From Syntrophaceae bacterium (GTDB taxonomy: Bacteria > Desulfobacterota > Syntrophia > Syntrophales > Smithellaceae): 36,820 bases of DNA. Location of the stretch: positions 1 through 36,820 of the forward strand of contig WRPE01000032.1 of the NCBI GenBank assembly GCA_009773315.1. The letters are read 5' to 3'. Shown one piece after another: positions 16,596 to 23,698 of the stretch (position 1 is the stretch's first letter; each line of letters opens with the position of its first letter). The translations under genes were made by a program, and so were the position numbers. The notes below the pieces were generated by a model. That model did no database searches and was not told the DNA's origin. It saw only the letters and a program-made list of their open reading frames with translations.

Positions 16596-19469
16596 GTGAC
16601 TTCCGACGCACTATTAGAAAAATATAACGCTTTAGTGGCCGAAAACGAAACTTTGAAAAAGGAAAATGAGCGGCTCAGAGCGAAATTGCGCGACATTCTT
16701 CCTTCGCCAAGCGATGATGTAATCTTCCCCGCCCCATCAAATGAGAGCATTCAACCATTGGTGTTGCTGTCCGAAATCCCTCCATCAGAAAAGATAAAGT
16801 TATTCATGACGCTTTTTAAAGGCAGAGATGATGTCTATGCCAAACGATGGGAAAACAAGAAAGGTGATACAGGATACTCACCCGCATGCCGTAATGAATG
16901 GAAATCAGGCGTCTGCCGAAAGCCGCAGATCAAATGTTCCGTCTGCGCTCACAGGACGTATGACGAATTGACGGAGCAGATTATCGAGGATCATCTGCGA
17001 GGGAAGGTCATTGTCGGCATATACCCTTTGTTCATGGATGAAACATGCCGTTTTCTGGCGATGGATTTTGACGACGAAGGCTGGCAAAGAGATATTACAA
17101 CGCTTCGCTCCGTTTGTTTGGCGTTCGATATATCCGTTGTTGTGGAGAGATCAAGATCAGGTAATGGCGCGCATGCCTGGTTTTTCTTTGAAACGCCGAT
17201 CCCTGCTGCATTGGCAAGAAAATTCGGTTCTGCATTAATTACTTGCTCCATGAGCAGGCATCATGAGCTATCCTTCAAATCCTACGATAGATTATTTCCA
17301 AACCAGGATACCATGCCTAAAGGTGGCTTCGGCAATTTAATCGCTCTGCCATTGCAGAAAAAGGCGCGTGAACTCGGCAACAGTGTTTTCATTGATGAAA
17401 ACTTCAATCCTTATGAAAATCAGTGGGAATTTTTATCCGCCATTCAAAAAATGTCTGAGGAAAGCGTTGCAATGCTTGCGGCGCACTTGAGCGGGCCGGA
17501 TGAGTTGGGCGCGTTGAAAAAAGATGATGAAAAAATAGAAAAGCCGTGGGAGCCAAAGCCCCGGATCGGTCTTGCCGCTCAGGATTTTCCAAAAGAAATG
17601 GTGTTAGTCCGGGCCAACATGATTTTTATTCCCAAAGCCAGTATTTCACAAAAAGGCTTAAACGCAATGCAACGGCTGGCTGCGTTTAAAAATCCTGATT
17701 TCTATAAAGCTCAGGCCATGCGCCTGTCGACCTACAACAAGCCGAGAATTATTTCATGTTGTGATGAGACACCCGACTATCTTTGTCTGCCTAGAGGATG
17801 CGAAGGGGACATCATAGCGCTTTGTGCTGATGCGGGCATCACACCTGCCTGGTTGGATAAGAAACAAAAAGGAAAAAGCATTCAAGTGGATTTTACTGGT
17901 GTGCTCAGGGACGAGCAGTGTCAGGCCATTGATGAATTGTTAAAACATGAAAACGGTGTTCTTTCGGCAACCACGGCTTTCGGCAAGACAGTGATTGCTG
18001 CAAAACTGATTGCCGAGCACAAGGTCAATACGTTGATTCTTGTCCATAGACAGCAGCTTCTTACCCAATGGACGGACAGGCTTACGGAGTTCTTGAAAAT
18101 CGACGAAGTCCTGCCCGCTATGGAAAAGAAGCGCGGACGCCAAAAAAAGAAAAATGTGATCGGATTGATTGGCGCCGGGAAGAAGAGTCCCGGCGGGATT
18201 GTGGATATTGCGATCATGCAATCTTTAAGCAGCGGTGGCGACGTTAAAGAGCTTGTGAAAGATTACGGCATGGTGATTGTCGATGAATGCCATCATGTCT
18301 CGGCGTTCAGTTTTGAACAGATCCTCAAGACCGTTACGGCAAAGTATGTCTATGGTTTGACGGCCACGGCGGCAAGGCAGGACGGTCATCATCCGATCAT
18401 CTTCATGCACTGCGGCCCCATCCGGTATCGCGTGGACGCAAAACAACAGGCACGCTTGCGGCCTTTTGAGCATTACATTATTCCAAGATTCACAAATTTC
18501 CGATTGTCATTTGAGATGGACGAGAAAGATTATTCCATTCAGGAACTTTATTCCGAAATTGTGTCAAACGACTGGCGAAACAGGCTAATCACCGATGACG
18601 TCATTAGGAGTTATTCCGAAAGCAGAAACTGTCTTGTCCTGACTGAAAGAACCGCGCATGTCGATGTGTTGGCAAAGATGCTGCAAGGAAGTATTCCGGA
18701 TGTTATTTCGCTGACCGGGCGCGCAAGCGCGAAAGAAAAGAGGGAAGCCTTCATCCGGATCAATGAAACACCTGCCGGGCAGCCATTGACGTTGTTGGCA
18801 ACGGGTAAATATGTCGGTGAAGGTTTTGATGAACCAAGGCTCGATACGCTTTTTCTGGCGATACCAATATCCTGGAAGGGAACCGTTCAGCAGTATGCAG
18901 GACGCCTGCACCGTCTCTTTGTCGGCAAGGAAAATGTCCAAATTTATGACTACGTGGACAGCCAAGTCAGGGTTTTTTCGAAGATGTATAATAAGAGATT
19001 GGCTGGTTATGCGTCACTGGGTTACAAGGTCCGGGCGGAGGGCCTGGCCGAAAATTCCATGGACATTATTTTTGACCATCAAAATTTCCAACCTGTTTAC
19101 GAGAATGACTTGGCAGTTGCACGAAAAGAAATTGTGATTGTCAGTCCTTTTGCCACAAAAAGACGAATTCAGCAGGCATCGCCGTTGATTGCCGCCGCTT
19201 TGCAAAAGCAGATCAAAGTCGTCATTATGACGCGGCCTGTTACGGACTATAAAGACGACAAGGCTCTGCGGGGGATTTTTACAGAGTTGGAATCCATGGG
19301 GCTGCAAATTATTTTCAAATCCAACATCCATCAAAAATTCGCGATCATCGACCGAAGTATTGTCTGGTACGGCAGCATCAATCTGCTGGGTTATGGTCGG
19401 TCGGAAGAAACCATGATGCGCTTGGAAAGCGCCAACATAGCCCGTGAATTACTAAAGAGCCTTGAATAA
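16596..19469 (+). CDS. TOTE-type primase - SF2 helicase - PLD nuclease fusion protein
   Basis: A 957-aa three-domain protein. Residues 4-32 form a short coiled coil. Residues about 65-290 are an archaeo-eukaryotic primase domain of the TOTE conflict-system type: zinc-like Cys98, Cys107, Cys114, Cys117; catalytic DFDDE with Asp157 and Asp159; SGNGAHAW with His193; YDRLFPNQD and GGFGNLIALPLQ. Residues about 435-800 are an SF2 helicase: Walker A ATTAFGKT (458-465), DECHH (563-567), YGLTATAARQDG, and a second RecA domain with GEGFDEPRLD and QYAGRLHR. The C-terminus has a phospholipase-D nuclease signature: His912-x-Lys914, Asp919, GSIN (926-929). The GTG start has a GGGAG site 10 bp upstream. All catalytic residues are present. 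The family is proposed to act in biological conflict; action against phage here is inferred. It lies between two copies of the queD end. Confidence 0.88.
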   Translation: MTSDALLEKYNALVAENETLKKENERLRAKLRDILPSPSDDVIFPAPSNESIQPLVLLSEIPPSEKIKLFMTLFKGRDDVYAKRWENKKGDTGYSPACRNEWKSGVCRKPQIKCSVCAHRTYDELTEQIIEDHLRGKVIVGIYPLFMDETCRFLAMDFDDEGWQRDITTLRSVCLAFDISVVVERSRSGNGAHAWFFFETPIPAALARKFGSALITCSMSRHHELSFKSYDRLFPNQDTMPKGGFGNLIALPLQKKARELGNSVFIDENFNPYENQWEFLSAIQKMSEESVAMLAAHLSGPDELGALKKDDEKIEKPWEPKPRIGLAAQDFPKEMVLVRANMIFIPKASISQKGLNAMQRLAAFKNPDFYKAQAMRLSTYNKPRIISCCDETPDYLCLPRGCEGDIIALCADAGITPAWLDKKQKGKSIQVDFTGVLRDEQCQAIDELLKHENGVLSATTAFGKTVIAAKLIAEHKVNTLILVHRQQLLTQWTDRLTEFLKIDEVLPAMEKKRGRQKKKNVIGLIGAGKKSPGGIVDIAIMQSLSSGGDVKELVKDYGMVIVDECHHVSAFSFEQILKTVTAKYVYGLTATAARQDGHHPIIFMHCGPIRYRVDAKQQARLRPFEHYIIPRFTNFRLSFEMDEKDYSIQELYSEIVSNDWRNRLITDDVIRSYSESRNCLVLTERTAHVDVLAKMLQGSIPDVISLTGRASAKEKREAFIRINETPAGQPLTLLATGKYVGEGFDEPRLDTLFLAIPISWKGTVQQYAGRLHRLFVGKENVQIYDYVDSQVRVFSKMYNKRLAGYASLGYKVRAEGLAENSMDIIFDHQNFQPVYENDLAVARKEIVIVSPFATKRRIQQASPLIAAALQKQIKVVIMTRPVTDYKDDKALRGIFTELESMGLQIIFKSNIHQKFAIIDRSIVWYGSINLLGYGRSEETMMRLESANIARELLKSLE

Positions 19470-19532
19470 AATAGATATAACATCATTTTCAATCAGATAA
19501 GAGAAGTGGTCGAATATCGTACGGTATTATCT

Positions 19533-19564
19533 GCTATTTTGACTTATATATAATGCAAAATAGC
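19533..19564. promoter_or_regulatory. Inverted repeat upstream of hipB, candidate operator
   Basis: GCTATTTTG (19533-19541) and CAAAATAGC (19556-19564) form a perfect 9-bp inverted repeat 14 bp apart, next to the -35 box. A further GCTATTT lies at 19603-19609, just inside the gene. This is the usual layout for an autoregulating Xre/HipB repressor; binding is inferred. Confidence 0.5.
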
Positions 19565-19565
19565 G

Positions 19566-19594
19566 TTGACAATCAGTAATGTATTACATATAAT
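19566..19594 (+). promoter_or_regulatory. Consensus sigma-70 promoter of hipB
   Basis: TTGACA (19566-19571), 17-bp spacer, TATAAT (19589-19594): both boxes perfect. The expected transcription start, about 7 bp after the -10, falls on the hipB ATG at 19601, and no Shine-Dalgarno is present, so the message may be leaderless. Confidence 0.8.
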
Positions 19595-19600
19595 GCAATC

Positions 19601-19846
19601 ATGCTATTTAATATTGGACAACAAATTCGGCAGACTCGAAAGAAACGTAAGATTTCTCAGGCGGAATTGGCGAAAGCCCTGGGAATGAGCCGGACAACCA
19701 TCGGGCAGATCGAAAATGGCACCGTGCAGGAAATCGGTGTACGCAAGCTGATTCGCATTCTTGAATTTCTGGGGTTGGAACTGCGAGTGCGATCGGCAGG
19801 TCAACCGCCAACCCTGGAAGAACTTCGTGAAGAGGAGGAACGCTGA
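19601..19846 (+). CDS. HipB-like Xre-family antitoxin
   Basis: 81-aa helix-turn-helix protein. The Xre fold covers residues 5-60 (GQQIRQTRKKRKISQAEL, then GMSRTTIGQIENG as the recognition region), followed by a charged tail ending LREEEER. Position directly before a HipA-like kinase identifies it as the antitoxin and operon repressor. A perfect consensus promoter ends 6 bp before its ATG and inverted repeats overlap the promoter. Its stop TGA overlaps an ATG (TGATG), but that frame closes after 22 codons; the kinase frame is the same frame as hipB itself, past the stop. Confidence 0.85.
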   Translation: MLFNIGQQIRQTRKKRKISQAELAKALGMSRTTIGQIENGTVQEIGVRKLIRILEFLGLELRVRSAGQPPTLEELREEEER

Positions 19847-19936
19847 TGGTGGGAGTGTCTTCGTGTAACTGGTGGCAATCAGGTAGGGCGAAATCGGTTT
19901 GCGCTTCCCGGTGATCCATCGCCTCATATTTCCGAA

Positions 19937-20815
19937 ATGCCGGAATCTCTGGATGAACTGCTTGTCTATTCCGATACCAAAGAACTGTTTCATGAACTGG
20001 TGGCAAAATATGCGCTTAGCTCCGGAATATCAGGGGTTCAGCCCAAGGTACTGCTGGATGCTTCCGAGCGCGGCACTTTGACGCAAGCGAGCTACATTGT
20101 AAAGTCGTGGGGTTCGGATTACCCGTGTCTGGCCGCCAATGAGTATTTCTGCATGACAGCGGCCAAGCGCGCCGGACTTTCCGTACCGGAATTTTTTCTT
20201 TCCCACAATGGCGGTCTTTTAATTATGCGGCGATTTGACATAACGGCGGAAGGCGCGGCGATCGGCTTTGAGGATATGTGCAGTCTTCAGGCATTGGGAA
20301 CAGCAAAAAAATATGCCGGCAGTTATGAACGTGTCGCCAAAAGCATCAGTGATTTTGTTTCCGGAAATCGTCTGATGGAAGCCCGCCAACAGTTCTTTTC
20401 GGCGCTGGTGTTGTCGGTCATGCTGCGAAACGGTGATGCGCATCTGAAAAACTTCGGTGTTCTGTATGACTTACCGGGACATGCCGTCCGAATGGCCCCC
20501 GTGTATGATCTGGTGACCACGACGGCCTACATCGCCAAAGATGTTCCGGCGCTGACCCTGGCCGGGACAAAGAAGTGGTGGCCGAAAAAAACGCTGGAGC
20601 GTTTTGCCGTGGCCCATCTTTCTTTACCGATGCCGGTGGTTTCAGCCACTTTCAACCGGATGGCCGAAGCGGTCACGGAAACACGGGCGTTAATCCCCGC
20701 CTATATGGCCGACCACCCGGGATTCAAAGATATCGGCCAGCGTTTGATAGCTTCTTGGGATCAAGGCGTGAAGGGGCTGACGGCGTCTTCGACCCACACT
20801 TCCGCAATTGTATAA
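19937..20815 (+). CDS. HipA-like Ser/Thr kinase toxin lacking the N-terminal subdomain (HipT-like)
   Basis: HipA-family kinase (known members phosphorylate aminoacyl-tRNA synthetases and arrest growth). Present: gly-rich loop GISGVQPK (about 32-39), lysine strand YIVKSWG, MRRFD, catalytic loop NGDAHLKNFGV and metal-binding APVYDLVTT. The HipA_N subdomain (about 100 residues) is missing. Family-like sequence (LRVTGGNQVGRNRFALPGD) continues in frame upstream to about 19859, back to the hipB stop, with no start codon; the first ATG is at 19937 and has no ribosome site. The final dozen residues (after KGLT) are read from the repeated queD end in another frame. It may be a decayed HipA, or a HipBST-type HipT that has lost HipS. 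Kinase residues are intact. Confidence 0.75.
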   Translation: MPESLDELLVYSDTKELFHELVAKYALSSGISGVQPKVLLDASERGTLTQASYIVKSWGSDYPCLAANEYFCMTAAKRAGLSVPEFFLSHNGGLLIMRRFDITAEGAAIGFEDMCSLQALGTAKKYAGSYERVAKSISDFVSGNRLMEARQQFFSALVLSVMLRNGDAHLKNFGVLYDLPGHAVRMAPVYDLVTTTAYIAKDVPALTLAGTKKWWPKKTLERFAVAHLSLPMPVVSATFNRMAEAVTETRALIPAYMADHPGFKDIGQRLIASWDQGVKGLTASSTHTSAIV

Positions 20816-20866
20816 GATCATCGTTCAGGAAAGCCCGGAATCCGGCTGTATCTATGAAGGGGAAGA
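20781..20866 (+). repeat. queD-end direct repeat, copy 2
   Basis: Exact 86-bp copy of 16479-16564, offset 4302 bp. It keeps the queD frame and stop (final residues EGEE) but has no start, and it overlaps the hipA-like 3' end in a different frame. It continues into AATAAAGAGTAA and a T-run, ending at about 20895, a stretch shared with copy 3 and absent from copy 1. Confidence 0.97.
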
Positions 20867-20920
20867 ATAAAGAGTAATTTTTTTATTTAAAATCAAGCCG
20901 AATGAATTTAGGCTACCTAG

Positions 20921-21607
20921 CTTCTCATCCTGGAAGAACGAAAACGCGCCAAAGCCTTTGTGGAGATCAACACGCCGATCATCAAGGCCTGGTGTTCGGA
21001 CATGGCGTTCCTCAGTATTTCCGAGGCAATGCAATGCTACGGAGGCTACGGATTTTCCGAAGATTATCCCATCGCGCAGCAGCTTCGGGACAGCCGGATC
21101 TACCCCATCTGGGAAGGAACCAACTATATCCAATCTCTGGACCTCATCGGCCACAAATGGATGATGGCCGGAGGTCAGGTGTTTGCTTTGTGATTTGCGG
21201 AACTGGAAAAATTTGTTGCCGACAACAAAGATCATAAAATTCTCAGCGCGCAAATCGCTCTTCTGGCGGAAGGTTTGAATCAGTATAAGGAAATTCAGAC
21301 TACAATGGCCGGATACCTGGGACAGGGTAAGTTCAGCATGATCGGTTTCTTTGCCACTCGAATCCTCAATGCCATAGGCCATATATACGGCGCCAAGCTT
21401 CTGCTTGAGTATGCCATAATTGCCCAGAAGAAAATCGACGAGCTGGGCAAAGAACATTTCGAATACCCGTACTATGCCGGTAAAGTGGCTTCGGCGAAAT
21501 TCTTCGCCCACAACCTTCTTCCCATAGTTGGAAATATCTTGCGGATCATCAAGGAAGGTTATAATTCCGTTATGGAAATTCCCGAGGCATCCTTCCTGTT
21601 AGAATAG
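20921..21607 (+). pseudogene. Acyl-CoA dehydrogenase remnant, 5'-truncated with internal stop
   Basis: Only the C-terminal part of an acyl-CoA dehydrogenase remains. The frame begins after a stop at 20918 with LLILEERKRAKAFVEI and lacks the N-terminal and FAD-binding middle domains. Conserved blocks are AMQCYGGYGFSEDYPIAQQ and IWEGTNYIQSLDL, matching CYGGYG and YEGTNAIQ of the intact gene at 24986. An in-frame TGA at 21191-21193 interrupts it where homologues usually carry tryptophan (TGG to TGA), after GGQVFAL; the frame then continues FAELEKFVADNKD to LLE and a stop at 21605-21607. A strong terminator follows. The 5' break lies just after repeat copy 2. Confidence 0.85.
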
Positions 21608-21619
21608 AACATTTTACTT

Positions 21620-21660
21620 CAGGGCGGGAGCAAACAAACTCCCGCCCTGATTCTTTTCTG
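21620..21660 (+). terminator. Rho-independent terminator after the acyl-CoA dehydrogenase remnant
   Basis: Perfect 11-bp stem CAGGGCGGGAG / CTCCCGCCCTG (21620-21630, 21639-21649), 8-base loop, then ATTCTTTTCT. It ends the + strand unit and separates it from the convergent lipase gene. Confidence 0.88.
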
Positions 21661-21697
21661 AGAAATACAACTGGAACAAAAATATTGGATAGACAAG

Positions 21698-22165
21698 CTA
21701 ATTGATCGCGCCGTTTTTTTTCAACAGTACTGCAATAGCCTCTGCAAGGCGGCTGTATCCTGCAGCGTTGGGATGGATATAATCCGATTTAAGTGAACCA
21801 TCGGCCAGTACCAGGGACAATGTATTTTCTTCCAGAGGAATAGTCAGCTCTTTGGCGATGTCTAAATAAAAAGACGCGGGTGAAACAAATATCCCCGGAG
21901 AAGGCACCGCAATTATAACAACGGCTACGCCTTTTTGCACTCCGGCATTAATAATCCGTCTCCCGATTAATTTCTCCAAAACCGCGGGATAACTCTCCTG
22001 CGGATTGGCGCCGGTGCCGAAAGTAATACTGTCGCCGAAAGCCACAACGACGGCATCAGCGGCAAGCCTTGGTAACTTGTCTGGAGACGAACAGGCGGCA
22101 AAGCCGAATAAAAGCAGAACTGCCGCCAGCAGAAACCTGAATACATTATTTTTTTTAGAATTCAT
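21698..22165 (-). CDS. SGNH/GDSL-type lipoprotein hydrolase with internal deletion
   Basis: 155-aa lipoprotein-like SGNH hydrolase related to arylesterase TesA/TAP. The N-terminus is a lipoprotein signal (FLLAAVLLLFGFAACSS, Cys about 25). Block I AFGDSITFGTG (serine near 45) and block V SDYIHPNAAGY (Asp/His near 129-133) are present. The middle is missing: after RRIINAGV the sequence jumps directly to QKGVAVVIIAVPSPGIF. In full-length relatives about 50 residues lie here, including block II glycine and block III GGND asparagine (oxyanion hole). The join is in frame. The protein is likely inactive or strongly altered. It lies 14 bp after the DUF2784 gene on the minus strand. Confidence 0.8.
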   Translation of the reverse strand: MNSKKNNVFRFLLAAVLLLFGFAACSSPDKLPRLAADAVVVAFGDSITFGTGANPQESYPAVLEKLIGRRIINAGVQKGVAVVIIAVPSPGIFVSPASFYLDIAKELTIPLEENTLSLVLADGSLKSDYIHPNAAGYSRLAEAIAVLLKKNGAIN

Positions 22166-22179
22166 ACCATGCCCTCCTG

Positions 22180-22560
22180 CTACCTGTGAATATCCTTCGG
22201 CAATGCACGTTGTTTTCTAATAATAATAGCGTAGATGACTAAGTTTATAGCGATGACCAGCCCGCCAAGGATAAATTGCGTAGATGCTGTGATGTTTGCA
22301 GGGTAGATTACCGGAATCAGGTATTGCTCAATGAAGCCTCCGCTGTATGAACTGCTGCCGGAAAGGCGGCGCAGATGATTTTCCAGCGGCGTCAGCGGAC
22401 AAATCCAGCCGGTCATCTCTACAACTACTCCCCAAACCACAGCCGGAATATGCACCCAGGCCAGACGTGGCCAACGCACGACAAGTAACCCTCCCGCAAC
22501 AACAAAAGCAATAAATAGAAGATGCGCCAAAATGATCGCGCCAGCTAGTATCGCATACAT
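22180..22560 (-). CDS. DUF2784-family membrane protein
   Basis: 126-aa integral membrane protein with about four helices: 1-25 (MYAILAGAIILAHLLFIAFV), 40-55 (WVHIPAVVWGVVVEM), and a C-terminal helix (LGGLVIAINLVIYAIII). The motif TGWICPLTPLENHLRRLSG followed by GFIEQYLIPVIYP is characteristic of DUF2784. The start at 22560 is chosen over an upstream in-frame ATG because AGAGGGGAG lies just before it. Function unknown. The downstream lipase gene is probably in the same transcript. Confidence 0.85.
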   Translation of the reverse strand: MYAILAGAIILAHLLFIAFVVAGGLLVVRWPRLAWVHIPAVVWGVVVEMTGWICPLTPLENHLRRLSGSSSYSGGFIEQYLIPVIYPANITASTQFILGGLVIAINLVIYAIIIRKQRALPKDIHR

Positions 22561-22740
22561 ACTCCCCTCTGATGTATATATGTTTTTTATGGATTCGTAA
22601 ATAATGTACTGAAAATATTTTTTTATTTCAATTAGAAATATTGACACACCATGATAATATAAACATTGACTCGGCAATAAATCTTTTTATATTCTAGCTC
22701 TGAGATAAACTGTTATTATAGAACAAACGGGGGGCAACCA

Positions 22741-23490
22741 ATGAATCTTGTCGAGCTTGCCGATGAAACAATAAATACTTTTGGCGAATATCCCTTTTTA
22801 ATATTCGATGACAAAATCTTTACCAACAAACAAATCATCTAGGACGCTACAAAGCTAGCTTGCAGCCTGATGAAGCTGGGCGTAAAAAAACCGATAATGT
22901 GGTTGTGATGCTTCCCAACTGCCCGGAGGTCATTATCAGCTATCAGGGAATTCTTCGCTGTAGCGGCGTTATCGTACCACTCATTCCGCTTATGGCGCAA
23001 AAGGAATTAACCCACATTCTGGACAACTGTGAAGCAGCGGCCACGATCACCATCAGCGATATTTTCCTAAAAAATGAATCCGTGCGGCTGCCGGACAAAA
23101 CCCTGAAAAACATTATCCTGCTTGATGATGCCGCACCGCAAGGGACCACTTCTTTTTCTCAACTGATTAATAACCAGCCTGATAAAACCTCGCTGCCAAC
23201 TATCGGAGAGGAAGATTATACACGGCAGGGACAACTTCAACACCCAAAGGGGTGATGTTAACGCATAAGAACCTTTACTCCTGTGCTGATAATTCGTTCC
23301 GCGCTCACGATACGCAGTCTTCTGATATCACGCTGGGTGCCCTGCCTCTTTCACATTCTTTCGGCCTTACTTCCATGAATAAAGCCTGCAAGTATGGCAA
23401 TCTTCATGTCCTGATGCGCAAATTCCAGGTTGAAGAGGCTTTTCAGCTGATCGAAAAATACAAAGTAACCGATTTCCCGGGAGCACCGGC
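22741..23490 (+). pseudogene. Acyl-CoA ligase (AMP-dependent) remnant, frameshifted and 3'-truncated
   Basis: Remains of an ANL-superfamily acyl-CoA synthetase. The frame opens at 22741 (MNLVELADETINTFGEYP), meets TAG at about 22840, shifts near the A-run at about 22885 into VVVMLPNCPEVIISYQGILR, and shifts again near 23220. After correction the P-loop-like signature reads TAGTTSTPKGVMLTHKNL, then LPLSHSFGLT and VTDFPGAPAL. Homology ends at about 23490, with roughly the last half to two thirds of the gene missing; a short unrelated tail continues into repeat copy 3. At least one nonsense and two frameshift lesions mean it is not functional. Confidence 0.85.
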
Positions 23491-23537
23491 TCTATCTATC
23501 AAGGGAAGAATAAAGAGTAATTTTTTATTTAAAATCA
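23486..23537 (+). repeat. queD-end repeat, copy 3 (partial, diverged)
   Basis: About 52 bp similar to 20842-20895 with two substitutions and two single-base indels; the core GGGAAGAATAAAGAGTAA plus the T-run and ATTTAAAATCA are shared. It begins where homology to the acyl-CoA ligase ends, so it marks the right junction of the 20.9-23.5 kb segment. Confidence 0.75.
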
Positions 23538-23698
23538 TAAACATTGAAGATGATTAAAAAATATTTCTTGCGTTTCCTTTTTTATCTGCTAAAAAAACGA
23601 AAGTTCCATATCAATCTTTAAGCGTTTGTCGAAAAAATGAGCGGTTTTGATCAGCGTCATTCAGCACTCTACACAGCAAATAATGAGGAGGAGCAGAC

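Noticed and set aside
19846-19914. A 22-codon frame beginning at the TGATG overlap as a HipS-like third gene
   Set aside because: Too short, no HipA_N motifs, and its end overlaps family-like HipA sequence in the other frame; more likely debris of a deletion.
20781-23537. Insertion sequence or transposon with terminal inverted repeats
   Set aside because: Repeats are direct, not inverted; no transposase frame lies between or beside them.
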